A DNA stretch of 64,000 nucleotides from Actinocatenispora sp963815125 (GCA_963815125.1 CAWFFM010000002.1:868001-932000); one strand, 5' to 3'; positions 8,612-17,395 are shown, numbered from the stretch's first letter. Made by a program: numbers and translations. Notes: generated by a model not told the origin, from the sequence alone.

Positions 8612-9632
8612 TCAGGGTTTCGGGCCGGCAGCGGCGCGGCGTGCCCGCCGGATCCGGTACCAGAGGAACACCCCGACGACGAGTGCGAGGGCTACGATGG
8701 CGCCAGGCAGAAGCGCCGAGCCCAGCCACCCGTTCTGCGCGGATGCCCGCATTGTCGCCCCGCCCTGAGCCGATAACGTCAGGACTCTGTCCGCGCTGCG
8801 CGTGACGGTTCCGCTGGCCAGCGTCATGTGCGCCTTCCATCGACCGGCCGGCAGGGGTTCGTTGAGCGTCGCGCGAACCTGACCGTTCTGCCCGGGAAGG
8901 ATCGTGATGCCGGTCCGCACCGCATACGGTCCGGCCCTGGTCGTGCCGCCCACCCGCGTCAGAGTGAGCGAGCCGGTCATGTCCAGTGCTCGCTCGCCGG
9001 TGTTGTGCACCTGAGCGGTGACCGACTGCCATTTGCCGGGCCCGTGCCGCACAGCGAGATCATCGACCCGGAAGTCGGTCGGTGGGTCACCGCCGGTACC
9101 GACATCCAGGTAGATCCGCACCCCGACCCGGTTGACCTGCAGAACGTTGCCACCGTTCGGCCTGCTGGCAAGCTCGGCGAAGATCGCGGCGTACCGCTCC
9201 CCACGCGATGCGCGTCTGGGCACCGTGATGGTTACATGGACACGTTTCGCCGCCCACGGGGCAAGCTCGATATTCGGGCCGGGCGAGATGGACCCAGCGA
9301 CTGAGTTCGTTGGGTGCGTGGCCGTTGGCCGCGGTGAACACGTGGTGGACGATGGCCGCGCCCGACGCGTACAGCCCGACATATCGGCGGTTCGGCGAGG
9401 AGTTGTGGATCTCGACCCGACGGTGGATGGTACTGCCGGGCTTGAGATGGTCCACGATGTAGAGCCGTGCCCGCGGGTCGTGGACCCGGGCGAGCGGAAT
9501 GTCCACAAGCCCGATGCTGACACGCCCGCTGTCGGGTTTGCGATGGGCCGCCTCGGAACCTGAGCCGGAACTGGCGCCGGCCGGCACCGCCGGCACCGCC
9601 AACGCCATAACGGCGAGCGAGGTCAGCAGCAC
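8612..9632 (-). pseudogene. Frameshifted exported DUF916-like/WxL-associated protein
   Basis: Two overlapping frames make one protein. The first (from 9632) encodes a signal-peptide-like stretch (VLLTSLAVMALAVPAVPAGA) and an Ig-like domain (VEIHNSSPNRRYVGLYASG). The second continues with IELAPWAAKRVHVTITVP, a second beta domain, a C-terminal TM helix (LLPGAIVALALVVGVFLWY) and a basic tail. The frames join near 9265-9285, where one surplus base in a G/C-rich run breaks the gene. Restored length would be about 335 aa. The layout (two Ig-like domains plus TM anchor next to a WxL-like protein) matches DUF916/cell-surface complex proteins. A basic n-region (HHHRRRL) lies upstream of the GTG at 9632 without a normal start codon. 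A sequencing error is possible. Confidence 0.6.
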
Positions 9633-9654
9633 CAGCCGGCGACGGTGGTGGTGA

Positions 9655-10200
9655 TTACAGGACAGTGTGGGTCACCGTGCCCGTGTAGGTTCCCGCCACG
9701 GCGCCCGCAGGGACGTTGATCTCCAGTGTCGGGTTCCACGTCGCGGAGTTGACACCGTTGCCGCCGGTGAGGCTGAACGCGGTACTCGGCACATTGATGA
9801 TCTGCGCGTTGCCGGCCGCCGCCTGCCCGGGCGTGAAGCTGCCGGTACCTGTGGTCGCGGTGGCCGGGCCGGACCAGTAGAGGACGTTGATGTTCGGAAT
9901 CGTCTCCGGGCCGGTGGCGCCGCCTGTGGTGAAGTCGGAGGCGATGACCGTGGCGGTCCAGCTCGCGTTCAGCGCCGCGCGCTGGTCGGACACGGTGACC
10001 GGGCCGAGCTGCCCGGAGGCCGTGGCACCCGGGTTGGCCGATCCGATGTTCGCTGTGCCGGGCACGCTGATCGACAGTCCGTCCGGGGCCCCGACGGTGA
10101 CGGTGACGGTGGTGTCCTCTGCCCAGCTCAGCGATGCGGGAGCGGCCGCAGCGATCAGCGCCACACCGACCGCGGCTGCAGCCAACACTTTCTTCTTCAT
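9655..10200 (-). CDS. Secreted WxL-domain-like surface protein
   Basis: The 181-aa protein has a classical signal peptide (MKKKVLAAAAVGVALIAAAA, cleavage near ASLSWA-ED). The mature part is a Thr/Gly/Ala-rich beta-sandwich ending in VPAGAVAGTYTGTVTHTVL, which resembles the C-terminal strands of WxL-type surface proteins, although the W-x-L motifs themselves are not obvious. Its start has GGAGAG 3-4 nt upstream. The downstream gene (frameshifted) encodes a DUF916-like membrane-anchored partner, as in WxL loci of Gram-positive bacteria. A role in cell-surface binding is inferred. The pair would be one operon on the minus strand. Confidence 0.65.
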   Translation of the reverse strand: MKKKVLAAAAVGVALIAAAAPASLSWAEDTTVTVTVGAPDGLSISVPGTANIGSANPGATASGQLGPVTVSDQRAALNASWTATVIASDFTTGGATGPETIPNINVLYWSGPATATTGTGSFTPGQAAAGNAQIINVPSTAFSLTGGNGVNSATWNPTLEINVPAGAVAGTYTGTVTHTVL

Positions 10201-10439
10201 GAACTCTCCAACGGATAAATCCCAATAAATAGGACATCATGGTTAGTGTGCGTGACGCAATAAGGCAGAGCTACGACCGGTGGTGCACCCATTTCGGCGC
10301 CGTTCGCGCCACGGGCGGTCGGCCCACGAACAGTCACCTACAGGCGGATCCGCAGACAGCAAGACTGGGCGACAAACGACGCCGACCACCAAGGGTGAAT
10401 CTATCGTCATGGGAACATTACTTAGCGCTAATCACCGAA

Positions 10440-10610
10440 ATTGATCTCCCGACGCGCCGCCAAGGCCGGCTACACCTACGAAGGCGGCGTCGTCAGGCGC
10501 TGCATCCGGACGCCTGGCACGACCTGCACCTGCGCTCCCGTCTGGCCACCGAGCCGCCTGAGGTGATGTTCTGGGGCCGCCACGTCGACCCGATACCGGT
10601 CAGTTCCTGA
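10440..10610 (+). pseudogene. GNAT acetyltransferase C-terminal remnant
   Basis: Frame 1 encodes AAKAGYTYEG, and frame 3 then gives RQALHPDAWHDLHLRSRLAT. Joined, this is the usual end of a RimJ/RimL-type GNAT acetyltransferase (AGFxYEGxLRxA...WHDxxLxSxLATD). A frameshift near 10485-10500 separates the halves and the N-terminal acetyl-CoA domain is absent. The stretch 10201-10440 before it shows no coding signal I can support; it contains only a 10-bp palindrome TTAGCGCTAA near 10420. Confidence 0.55.
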
Positions 10611-10636
10611 CCGCTACAGCGGGCATCCTGATCGGT

Positions 10637-11623
10637 ATGGCGAACACGAGTTCCCGCACCCTGCGGCTGCTGTCGCTGCTGCAGACCCACCGATACTGGC
10701 CCGGCGGTGAACTGGCCGACCGCCTCGACGTGTCGGTACGTACCCTGCGCCGCGACGTCGACCGGCTACGCGAGCTCGGCTACCCGGTCAACGCGCACCG
10801 CGGCGTGGACGGCGGATACCAGCTCGCCGCCGGCGCGGTCCTGCCGCCGCTGGTGGTCGACGACGAGGAAGCCGTCGCCCTCGCCATCGGCCTGCACACC
10901 GCCGCGCAGGGCGCCGTCGCCGGCATCGAGGAATCCTCCATACGGGCACTCACCAAGATCGTTCAGGTCATGCCACCCCGGCTGCGCCGCAGGGTCGACG
11001 CGCTACGCGCGGTCACCGTACCGATGAGCTGGACCGGTGGGCCCAGCGTCGAGGTCGACGTCCTCGCCGCCACGGCGCAGGCCTGCCGCGACGAGGAACG
11101 GATCCGTTTCGGCTACACCGCCCGCGGCGGGCAGCGCAGCGACCGGCATGTCGAACCGCACCGCCTGGTCAGTCTCGGCCGCCGCTGGTACCTGGTCGCC
11201 TACGACCTCACCCGCGGCGACTGGCGCAGTTTCCGACTCGACCGCGTCGACGCGCCCACCAGCACCGGGGCCCGGTTCCGGCCGCGTGAGCTGCCCGCCG
11301 CCGACGCCGCCGCGTTCGTACGGGCCGGCATCGACAACATCCCCACCGCCCACCAGGTACGGGCACTGGTGCACGCTCCCGCCGCCGACGTAGCGGCCAA
11401 AATCGGGGCGTGGGCGAGAGTACGGGAACGCGACCAGAACTCCTGCACCGTGGAGATGACCACCGACTCGCTGGACTGGGCGGCCCTCGCACTGGGCGCC
11501 ACCGGCGCCGACTTCGAGGTCAGCGAACCTACCGAACTCACCGAACATCTACAGGACTGGGCTGCCCGGTTCACCCGCGCCACCAGCGAAACCGGCGCGA
11601 CAAGCCCCGCGCAGCGACCGTAG
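10637..11623 (+). CDS. WYL-domain transcriptional regulator (YafY/DeoR-like)
   Basis: The 328-aa protein starts with an HTH_11 winged helix (RTLRLLSLLQTHRYWPGGEL, LDVSVRTLRRDVDRLRELGY at about 8-50). A helical linker follows, then a WYL sensor domain from about 140 (IRFGYTARGGQRSDRHVEPH, LVSLGRRWYLVAYDLTRGDW with the W-Y-L-type signature RWYLVAYD), and a C-terminal WCX region. WYL domains bind nucleic acid or nucleotide ligands, and many members regulate DNA-damage or phage-defence genes. The stop codon overlaps the -10-like element of the DUF4037 gene 10 nt downstream, so the two genes are tightly packed. The target is unknown. Confidence 0.88.
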   Translation: MANTSSRTLRLLSLLQTHRYWPGGELADRLDVSVRTLRRDVDRLRELGYPVNAHRGVDGGYQLAAGAVLPPLVVDDEEAVALAIGLHTAAQGAVAGIEESSIRALTKIVQVMPPRLRRRVDALRAVTVPMSWTGGPSVEVDVLAATAQACRDEERIRFGYTARGGQRSDRHVEPHRLVSLGRRWYLVAYDLTRGDWRSFRLDRVDAPTSTGARFRPRELPAADAAAFVRAGIDNIPTAHQVRALVHAPAADVAAKIGAWARVRERDQNSCTVEMTTDSLDWAALALGATGADFEVSEPTELTEHLQDWAARFTRATSETGATSPAQRP

Positions 11624-11626
11624 GCT
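11621..11626 (+). promoter_or_regulatory. -10 element giving a leaderless DUF4037 transcript
   Basis: TAGGCT ends 7 nt before the ATG at 11634, and no Shine-Dalgarno is visible. Its first three bases are the stop codon of the WYL gene. No clear -35 is present. Confidence 0.4.
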
Positions 11627-11633
11627 CGCCCGA

Positions 11634-12728
11634 ATGGCGCCCGCCTTCCGCCCTGGGATCGAACTGTGCCGTGACTTCTACCGGCAGGCGGTAGGTCCCC
11701 TGCTCGACGAGGCCTACCCTGGCCTGCCCTACGCCGCCGCGAGGATCGGCCCCGGCTCGGATGTCCTCGGCTACGACACCGCACGATCGGTCGACCACGA
11801 CTGGGGTCCGCGGCTGGAACTGTTCCTGCAACCCGAGGACCGCAGACGCCACGGCGCTGCGCTGCACCAACTGCTGAGCGACCGGCTGCCCCGCCATTAC
11901 GACGGCTGGTCGACGCATTTCCTGCCCGCCGAGGGCCGCGTACGGTCCATGTCCGAGGCCGAGGGCCCACTCGCCCACCGGGTACACATCACCGACCTGA
12001 CGAGCTGGTGCGCACACCACCTCGGGACTGCGCCGACCGGCGAGCCGACCACCTTGGACTGGCTGGCCACCCCCACCCAGCGGCTCGCCGAAACCACCGG
12101 CGGCGAGGTGTACCACGACACGACCGGCGCACTACGCGCCCTGCGGCAGCGGCTGCGCCGCTACCCCACCGACATCCTGCGCTACCTGCTGTCCTGCCAG
12201 TGGGCCCGGCTCAGCGAAGAGGAACCGTTCGTCGGCCGGGCCGCCGAGTCCGGTGACGAACTGGGCAGCCGGCTGCTCACCGCGCGACTGGCCCGTGACG
12301 TGATGCGGCTGTGCCTGCTGCTGGAGCACCGTTACCCGCCGTACAACAAATGGTTGGGTACGGCATTCGCGCGGCTGCCACGAGCCCGACAGATCGGCCT
12401 GGACCTGACGGCCGCGCTCACCACTGAGGACCCCCGGTCCCGCCAGGACGCATTGTGCCGCGCCTACCGGGGCACCGCCCAGTGGCAGAACGGCACCGGG
12501 CTCGCCGCCACCGTCGACCCCACGCCCCGACGCTTCCACGACCGGCCCTACCAGATCCTGGGCGCGGAACGGTTCAGTGCGGCGCTGCGTACCGCGATCA
12601 CCGACCCGCAGCTGCGTGAGCTTCCACCCGTCGGCGGTATCGACCAGTACCTGGACAGTACGGCGGTGCTGACCGACCCGGCCCGCTGCCGGGCGCTGAT
12701 GGCCACGGCGCTGGACCTGCCGGGCTAA
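11634..12728 (+). CDS. DUF4037 domain protein, nucleotidyltransferase-like
   Basis: The 364-aa protein matches the DUF4037 family. Near residues 38-58 it has GPGSDVLGYDTARSVDHDW, which resembles the GS-x(n)-D-x-D active-site strand of the nucleotidyltransferase fold (the HD/WGPRLELFL context supplies the acidic pair). The all-helical remainder includes LRYLLSCQWARLSEEEPFVG, a family hallmark. DUF4037 proteins are predicted nucleotide- or aminoglycoside-modifying enzymes, but no reaction is established. It follows a WYL regulator and its stop overlaps that of a convergent XRE gene by 2 nt. Confidence 0.85.
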   Translation: MAPAFRPGIELCRDFYRQAVGPLLDEAYPGLPYAAARIGPGSDVLGYDTARSVDHDWGPRLELFLQPEDRRRHGAALHQLLSDRLPRHYDGWSTHFLPAEGRVRSMSEAEGPLAHRVHITDLTSWCAHHLGTAPTGEPTTLDWLATPTQRLAETTGGEVYHDTTGALRALRQRLRRYPTDILRYLLSCQWARLSEEEPFVGRAAESGDELGSRLLTARLARDVMRLCLLLEHRYPPYNKWLGTAFARLPRARQIGLDLTAALTTEDPRSRQDALCRAYRGTAQWQNGTGLAATVDPTPRRFHDRPYQILGAERFSAALRTAITDPQLRELPPVGGIDQYLDSTAVLTDPARCRALMATALDLPG

Positions 12729-13525
12729 CCGCGCAGCTGCCGCAGGACCTGCGCGGTCGTACTGTCGGCCGGGAAGAACGACTCCACGGACAGCTCCGCC
12801 ATCGTGACATCCAGCGCCGTACCGAACGTGGTGACGGTACTGAAGAACGACAGCTCGTTGGCGCCGTGACGAAGCCGCAGCGGCACGAACAGCTCACCGA
12901 CCACCGCGGACACGGCGGTGGGCTCGTCTCCGGGAACCGGATAGTCGAGCAGCTCCCGGTACAGTTCCGCGCTCTCCTGATCCCCGGTCACCGCCACCTC
13001 CCTGCGCAGCCGGGACAGCAGATGCTCCCGCCACTGCGCCAGGTTCGCGATCCTCGGCGCCATACCCTGCGGGTGCAGCGTGACCCGCAGCGCGTTCATC
13101 GGCTCCGCCAGCAGCGTCGGGTCGACCCCGTCGAGCAGCACGCCGACCGCACGGTTGGCGACCACCACGTACCAGTTGCGGTCCACCACCAGAGCCGGGA
13201 ACGGTTCATGCGCGGCCAGCAGCGTCTCCAGCGCCGCCCGGACCGGACGCATCTGCTCGTCGTTCATGCCGTGCTGCGGGTAGGCCGGGGCGTACCCGGC
13301 GGTGACCAGTACCTGGTTACGTTCACGCAGCGGAATCTCCAACTGCTCACCGAGCCGGTCGATCATGGCGCGGCTGGGCTGGGCGCGTCCGGTCTCGATG
13401 AAACTCACATGCCGGGCGGACACCCCGGCCCGCGAGGCGAGTTCCAACTGGCTGAGCCGACGCCGCTCCCGCCAGCCGCGCAGCAGTGACCCGGCACCGG
13501 CCGGGCGGGCCCGGTAGCTCGTCAT
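12725..13525 (-). CDS. XRE-family regulator with MmyB-like ligand-binding domain
   Basis: The 266-aa protein has an N-terminal HTH_XRE (RRLSQLELASRAGVSARHVS, FIETGRAQPSRAMIDRL at about 18-60). A C-terminal MmyB-like/MLTR ligand-binding domain follows (FPALVVDRNWYVVVANRAVG, LLSRLRREVAV, and a beta-rich end STVTTFGTALDVTMAELSVE). MmyB domains bind fatty-acid-like ligands in some members, and many regulate adjacent NAD(P)-dependent oxidoreductases; none is present here, so its target is elsewhere. The ATG at 13525 is chosen because residues 11 onward of the longer ORF align with the family start. The stop codons of this gene and the convergent DUF4037 gene overlap. Confidence 0.88.
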   Translation of the reverse strand: MTSYRARPAGAGSLLRGWRERRRLSQLELASRAGVSARHVSFIETGRAQPSRAMIDRLGEQLEIPLRERNQVLVTAGYAPAYPQHGMNDEQMRPVRAALETLLAAHEPFPALVVDRNWYVVVANRAVGVLLDGVDPTLLAEPMNALRVTLHPQGMAPRIANLAQWREHLLSRLRREVAVTGDQESAELYRELLDYPVPGDEPTAVSAVVGELFVPLRLRHGANELSFFSTVTTFGTALDVTMAELSVESFFPADSTTAQVLRQLRG

Positions 13526-13613
13526 GCTCACGTACCGGACTCTAGAGGCCACCACGACCCCCGGCGACCACCTGCCAGGTCATGTCCGCGCCGGAGAGCG
13601 ACCCGACGCTGAC

Positions 13614-13619
13614 TAGACT
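13614..13619 (+). promoter_or_regulatory. -10 element giving a leaderless coiled-coil-gene transcript
   Basis: TAGACT ends 8 nt before the ATG at 13628. No ribosome-binding sequence lies between, which fits leaderless translation. Confidence 0.45.
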
Positions 13620-13627
13620 TCCCGTTC

Positions 13628-14788
13628 ATGGCCGAGCCTGCCCTCGACACCCGCCCGGAGAACACCAACGAACCCGGGTCCGAGCCGAACACCCGGCCCT
13701 GCGGGCACTGCGGACGCCCAGTGACACAACGCCCCGGCGCCGGCCGCCCGTTTCGCTACTGCCGCGACAACGACGGTGCCTGCCAGCGCTCCGCCCGCAA
13801 CTCACGCACCCGGGAACGTAACGCGCCCGGCCTGACCGGGCAGATCGCCCGGTCCTGGGAACTGGTCGACCGGCTCGAGCAGCTCACCGAAACCCTGTCG
13901 GAATCTCTGCACGCAGAACTGAGCCCCGCCGGCGTCGAACGGCAGGTCACCCAGATCCGCGCGGAGACCACCGCCCAACTCGCCGCCGTGCACGCCGAAC
14001 GCGACCAGGCCCGCAGCGACGCCGACACCACCCGGGCGCAGGCACAACAGGCCCAGCAGCGGGCCGAACGGGCCGACGCACAGGCACAGGCCGCGAACAC
14101 CGCCGCGCAGGCAGCCCGTACCGACGCCGAACGCTGGCAGCGGCAGGCCGAGCAGGACCGCGCCGCACGCGACGAGGCGACCGCCGCCCGCGACGCCGCC
14201 CGCTCACGCACCGCGGCAGCCGAGGCGCTGCACGCCGAGGCCACCGCCCAGCGTGACCGGGCGCTACTCGATGCCCGCAACGCCGCGCAGGCACACGACA
14301 CACTCGCCGCGCAACTCGCGCAGACCCGCCAGGACGCCGAGCAGCTACGCCAACAGTGCGCCCAGCTGGCGCAGAGCCACGACCAGTTGTCAACCGAGCT
14401 GAGCGCTGAGCGGGCCGCCCGTCAGCAGAGCCAGCAGCGTGCCGATGCCGCCCGCGAACAGTCCGAGAAGGACCGCGACGCCGCCCGGCTCGCCGAACAA
14501 CGCGCACAACGCAGCGCGGCCGACGCCGACGCTGCCCGGGCCGAGACACTCAGCTACCACAAGGACCTGCAGTCCGCTCGGGACGCGGTGACCGCCGCGC
14601 AACGCGATGCCGAACAGTCCGAGGCTGCGCGCGCACACAGCGAGCGTGAACTGGCCGCCGCCCGCACCGAACTGTCCACAGTGCGCACCGAACGTGACCA
14701 GGCACGTACTCAGATCGCGCAACTTACCGACCAGGTCAGCGATCTGACCGCGGCCCTGACCCGGCTCGCCGCTCCCCGCACGCCCTGA
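13628..14788 (+). CDS. Long coiled-coil protein with N-terminal zinc-binding motif
   Basis: This 386-aa protein has no name I can give. Residues about 25-52 contain CGHCGRPV and FRYCRDNDGAC, a CxxC...CxxxxxxC set that should bind zinc, followed by a basic patch (RSARNSRTRERN). From about 75 to the end it is a nearly unbroken heptad coiled coil rich in Ala, Gln, Arg and Glu (QAQQAQQRAERADAQAQAAN), with a break near the middle. There is no signal peptide or TM segment, so it is cytoplasmic. The plan recalls small DNA-binding structural proteins, or SMC-like arms without an ATPase head. It is transcribed alone. Confidence 0.75.
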   Translation: MAEPALDTRPENTNEPGSEPNTRPCGHCGRPVTQRPGAGRPFRYCRDNDGACQRSARNSRTRERNAPGLTGQIARSWELVDRLEQLTETLSESLHAELSPAGVERQVTQIRAETTAQLAAVHAERDQARSDADTTRAQAQQAQQRAERADAQAQAANTAAQAARTDAERWQRQAEQDRAARDEATAARDAARSRTAAAEALHAEATAQRDRALLDARNAAQAHDTLAAQLAQTRQDAEQLRQQCAQLAQSHDQLSTELSAERAARQQSQQRADAAREQSEKDRDAARLAEQRAQRSAADADAARAETLSYHKDLQSARDAVTAAQRDAEQSEAARAHSERELAAARTELSTVRTERDQARTQIAQLTDQVSDLTAALTRLAAPRTP

Positions 14789-14925
14789 CGGCGCCACATG
14801 CCCTGACCTGCAACGGATCTGGTTCAAGCACCCGATCCGCGCGATGGCGCGTACCCACGGCAAGGTGTACAAAGGTCCGCAATGGCCGCAATGCCGCGCC
14901 AGGAAAGGATTCCCAGCCGATCGGG

Positions 14926-16338
14926 ATGGGGTTGAACCCTGTGTGGACAACACATGACACACTGCTGATGTTGTACGCGCTCTCCGCCATCGCACTGGTG
15001 ATCGTACTGATCACCACCAGGATCAAAATGCACGCGTTCCTGGCGCTGATGATCGGATCGCTGTACATGGGCCTGGCCTCGGGCCTGGGCCCGGACAAGG
15101 TCGCACTGTCGTTCGAAGACGGTGTCGGTGCCGTACTGGGCAACGTCGGCATCGTCGTCGCCCTGGGCACCATGCTCGGCAAACTGCTCGCCGAATCCGG
15201 TGGCGCACAACAGATAGCCGACACCCTGCTACGACATGCCCGACCCCGTACGGTGCCCTGGATCATGGCGCTGGTCGCCGGCATCATCGGCATCCCGATG
15301 TTCTTCGAGATCGGCCTGGTGCTGCTGCTGCCGCTGATCCTCACGATGGGCCGGGAACTGCAGGCACAGACCGAAGGCACCGCGCAGCAGGGCGCGGTAC
15401 GCCGCGCCAACGTCTACATCATGGTCGGCATCCCCGCCCTGGCCGGCCTGTCGGTACTGCACGGCCTGGTACCCCCGCACCCCGGGCCACTCGCCGCGAT
15501 CACCACCATCCACGCCGACCTCGGCCAGACCCTACTGATCGGCCTGATCATCGCCGTACCGACAGTGATCATCGCTGGCCCGTTGTTCGCGAAGATCAGC
15601 GCCCGCTTCGCCCACCCCGACCCGCCGGCACGGCTGCTGGACCAGGTGGCCCGGCGCGGCGAACACCCCGACCCGCCGGGCTTCACCACCACCCTGGTGA
15701 CGATCCTGCTGCCGGTGGCGCTGATGCTGCTGCGCACCCTCGCCCAGATCGTGCTCCCGGCACACAGCGCCGTGCTGCGTTGGGCCAACTTCATCGGTGA
15801 ACCGATCGTGGCGCTACTGATCGCCCTGGTGGTGGCCATGTTCACCTTCGGGGTGTTCCGAGGCTTCGGTGGCCGTAAGATCACCGACTTCGTCGGGGAC
15901 AGCCTCGCACCCGCAGCCGGAATCCTGCTCATCATCGGTGCGGGCGGCGGGTTCAAGCAGATCCTCATCGACTCCGGGATCGCCGACGCCATCAAGAAAG
16001 CCGCCGAGCACAGCGACCTGTCCCCGCTGCTGCTGGCCTGGGGGGTGGCCGTACTGATCCGCTTGGCGACCGGTTCGGCCACCGTCGCCACCGTGACCGC
16101 CGCCGGGATCATGGCCCCGCTGGTGCTGTCCGACCAGGCGGTGAACCGCCCGCTGGTGGCGCTCGCGATCGGCACCGGCTCGTTGTTCTTCTCCCACGTC
16201 AACGACGCCGGTTTCTGGCTGGTCAAGGAATTCTTCGGGATGAGCGTCGCCGACACGTTCAAGAGCTGGTCGGTGATGGAGACGATCATCTCGGTGGTGG
16301 GCATCGTCCTGGTGATGCTCACCAGCCTGATCATCTGA
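14926..16338 (+). CDS. GntP-family gluconate:H+ symporter-like permease
   Basis: The 470-aa inner-membrane carrier has about 12-14 hydrophobic segments and family signatures: KMHAFLALMIGSLYMGLASG near the start, GIPMFFEIGLVLLLPLI, GSATVATVTAAGIMAPL and FFSHVNDAGFWLVKEFFGMS close to the end. GntP/GntT carriers import gluconate or related sugar acids. No gluconate kinase or dehydratase gene is adjacent, so the substrate is only inferred. The ATG at 14926 has a weak AGGA further upstream. A 20-bp hairpin follows the gene. The 137 bases before it show nothing recognisable. Confidence 0.9.
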   Translation: MGLNPVWTTHDTLLMLYALSAIALVIVLITTRIKMHAFLALMIGSLYMGLASGLGPDKVALSFEDGVGAVLGNVGIVVALGTMLGKLLAESGGAQQIADTLLRHARPRTVPWIMALVAGIIGIPMFFEIGLVLLLPLILTMGRELQAQTEGTAQQGAVRRANVYIMVGIPALAGLSVLHGLVPPHPGPLAAITTIHADLGQTLLIGLIIAVPTVIIAGPLFAKISARFAHPDPPARLLDQVARRGEHPDPPGFTTTLVTILLPVALMLLRTLAQIVLPAHSAVLRWANFIGEPIVALLIALVVAMFTFGVFRGFGGRKITDFVGDSLAPAAGILLIIGAGGGFKQILIDSGIADAIKKAAEHSDLSPLLLAWGVAVLIRLATGSATVATVTAAGIMAPLVLSDQAVNRPLVALAIGTGSLFFSHVNDAGFWLVKEFFGMSVADTFKSWSVMETIISVVGIVLVMLTSLII

Positions 16339-16453
16339 CCCCGCCCGGCAACGGCACCTCCGGGCGCAGACCCTACGATGTCGCCCGGACCCCGCTGCGG
16401 ACAGGGCGGTACCGGACAGCCGGTGCCACCCCAGCCCAGACCGCAACCCAACG

Positions 16454-16499
16454 GTATCCGCGCCGGTCGCCCCACAGACGGGGCGACCGGCGCGGATAC
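16454..16499. terminator. 20-bp perfect-stem hairpin after gntP-like gene
   Basis: GTATCCGCGCCGGTCGCCCC (16454-16473) pairs without mismatch with 16480-16499 around a 6-nt loop. It lies between the permease and the next plus-strand gene and is very likely a terminator for the former. Confidence 0.75.
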
Positions 16500-16564
16500 T
16501 GTCGCATCCCCCTGGTAGTAACACACCGACCACGCAACAGCAGACGATCAGGAGGTCAGAGGCC

Positions 16565-17263
16565 ATGGCTGCGCCGCGAGGACTGTCGGACGACGACATC
16601 GAAACACTGCGGACAGCCGTCAGTGCGGGACGTCGCCCCAAGGTGGTGTTCACCGCCTCCGCCGGCCAGATGGCCGGCCAGACCGGCCAGGTGACCGCGC
16701 TGGGCGCCCCGACCGACGGCGACGAATGGATCAGCGTCAAATTCGGCCGCGACAAACTGGAGTTCGCCCCCACCGACCTGCAGCTGCCAGGAAAAGCCGC
16801 GCCCCCACGCCGCGCGGCGAAAACATCGCGGCCACCGGCAACCTCACCGGCCAGCGCAGCGCCCGCCGCGGCGGCCGCCCCCGCCGACACCCCGACCAGC
16901 AGCACGCCGACCAGCCAGACCCGCCCACCCGCACCACCACAACCCGAACCGACCGCACCGCGACCAGCGCGCCGCACCGGCCGCGGGAAGGGCCCAGCGG
17001 ACCTGTCGGTCACCCTCACCTGGCAGGACGGCGACTGGACCGTACAGGCACACCGTGGCGCGAAGGTTCTCGCCAAACCAGCACCGGTCCGCGCCGCCGA
17101 CGCACTGCGCATGGTGGGGCTACTCGACGTACCCACCGTCGCCGACGCCGTCGGCGAGATCGTCACCGCGGCGCGGACCGCCGCCGCGGACCGCGCGGAG
17201 CAGCTGCGCCGCGAGCTGGCCGACGTGGAGGCCAGACTCGCCGAACTACCCGAACTGGACTGA
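16565..17263 (+). CDS. DUF6319-like protein of unknown function
   Basis: The 232-aa protein has a conserved N-terminal block: GLSDDDIETLRTAVSAGRRP, KVVFTASAGQMAGQTGQV, then DEWISVKFGRDKLEFAPTDL. This is a small beta-barrel-like segment of the type annotated DUF6319. A low-complexity Pro/Ala/Thr linker spans about 78-140. A second block (LSVTLTWQDGDWTVQAHRGA) leads to a C-terminal helix ending VEARLAELPELD. There is no signal peptide or TM segment. AGGAGG lies 8-9 nt before the ATG. The family is confined to actinobacteria as far as I know, and its function is not established. It precedes the vWA gene on the same strand by 132 bp. Confidence 0.7.
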   Translation: MAAPRGLSDDDIETLRTAVSAGRRPKVVFTASAGQMAGQTGQVTALGAPTDGDEWISVKFGRDKLEFAPTDLQLPGKAAPPRRAAKTSRPPATSPASAAPAAAAAPADTPTSSTPTSQTRPPAPPQPEPTAPRPARRTGRGKGPADLSVTLTWQDGDWTVQAHRGAKVLAKPAPVRAADALRMVGLLDVPTVADAVGEIVTAARTAAADRAEQLRRELADVEARLAELPELD

Positions 17264-17395
17264 CCGGCCGCCCGGCGCTGCGCCGCAGCTCACCCAACGG
17301 TGCCGCCGGGCCGACCGGCCGGTCACGCCGGGTCCTACACTGTGCCAGATTCCCCAGTCAAGGCCCGGTACGGTTCACTACACCTGGGAGGCGAT

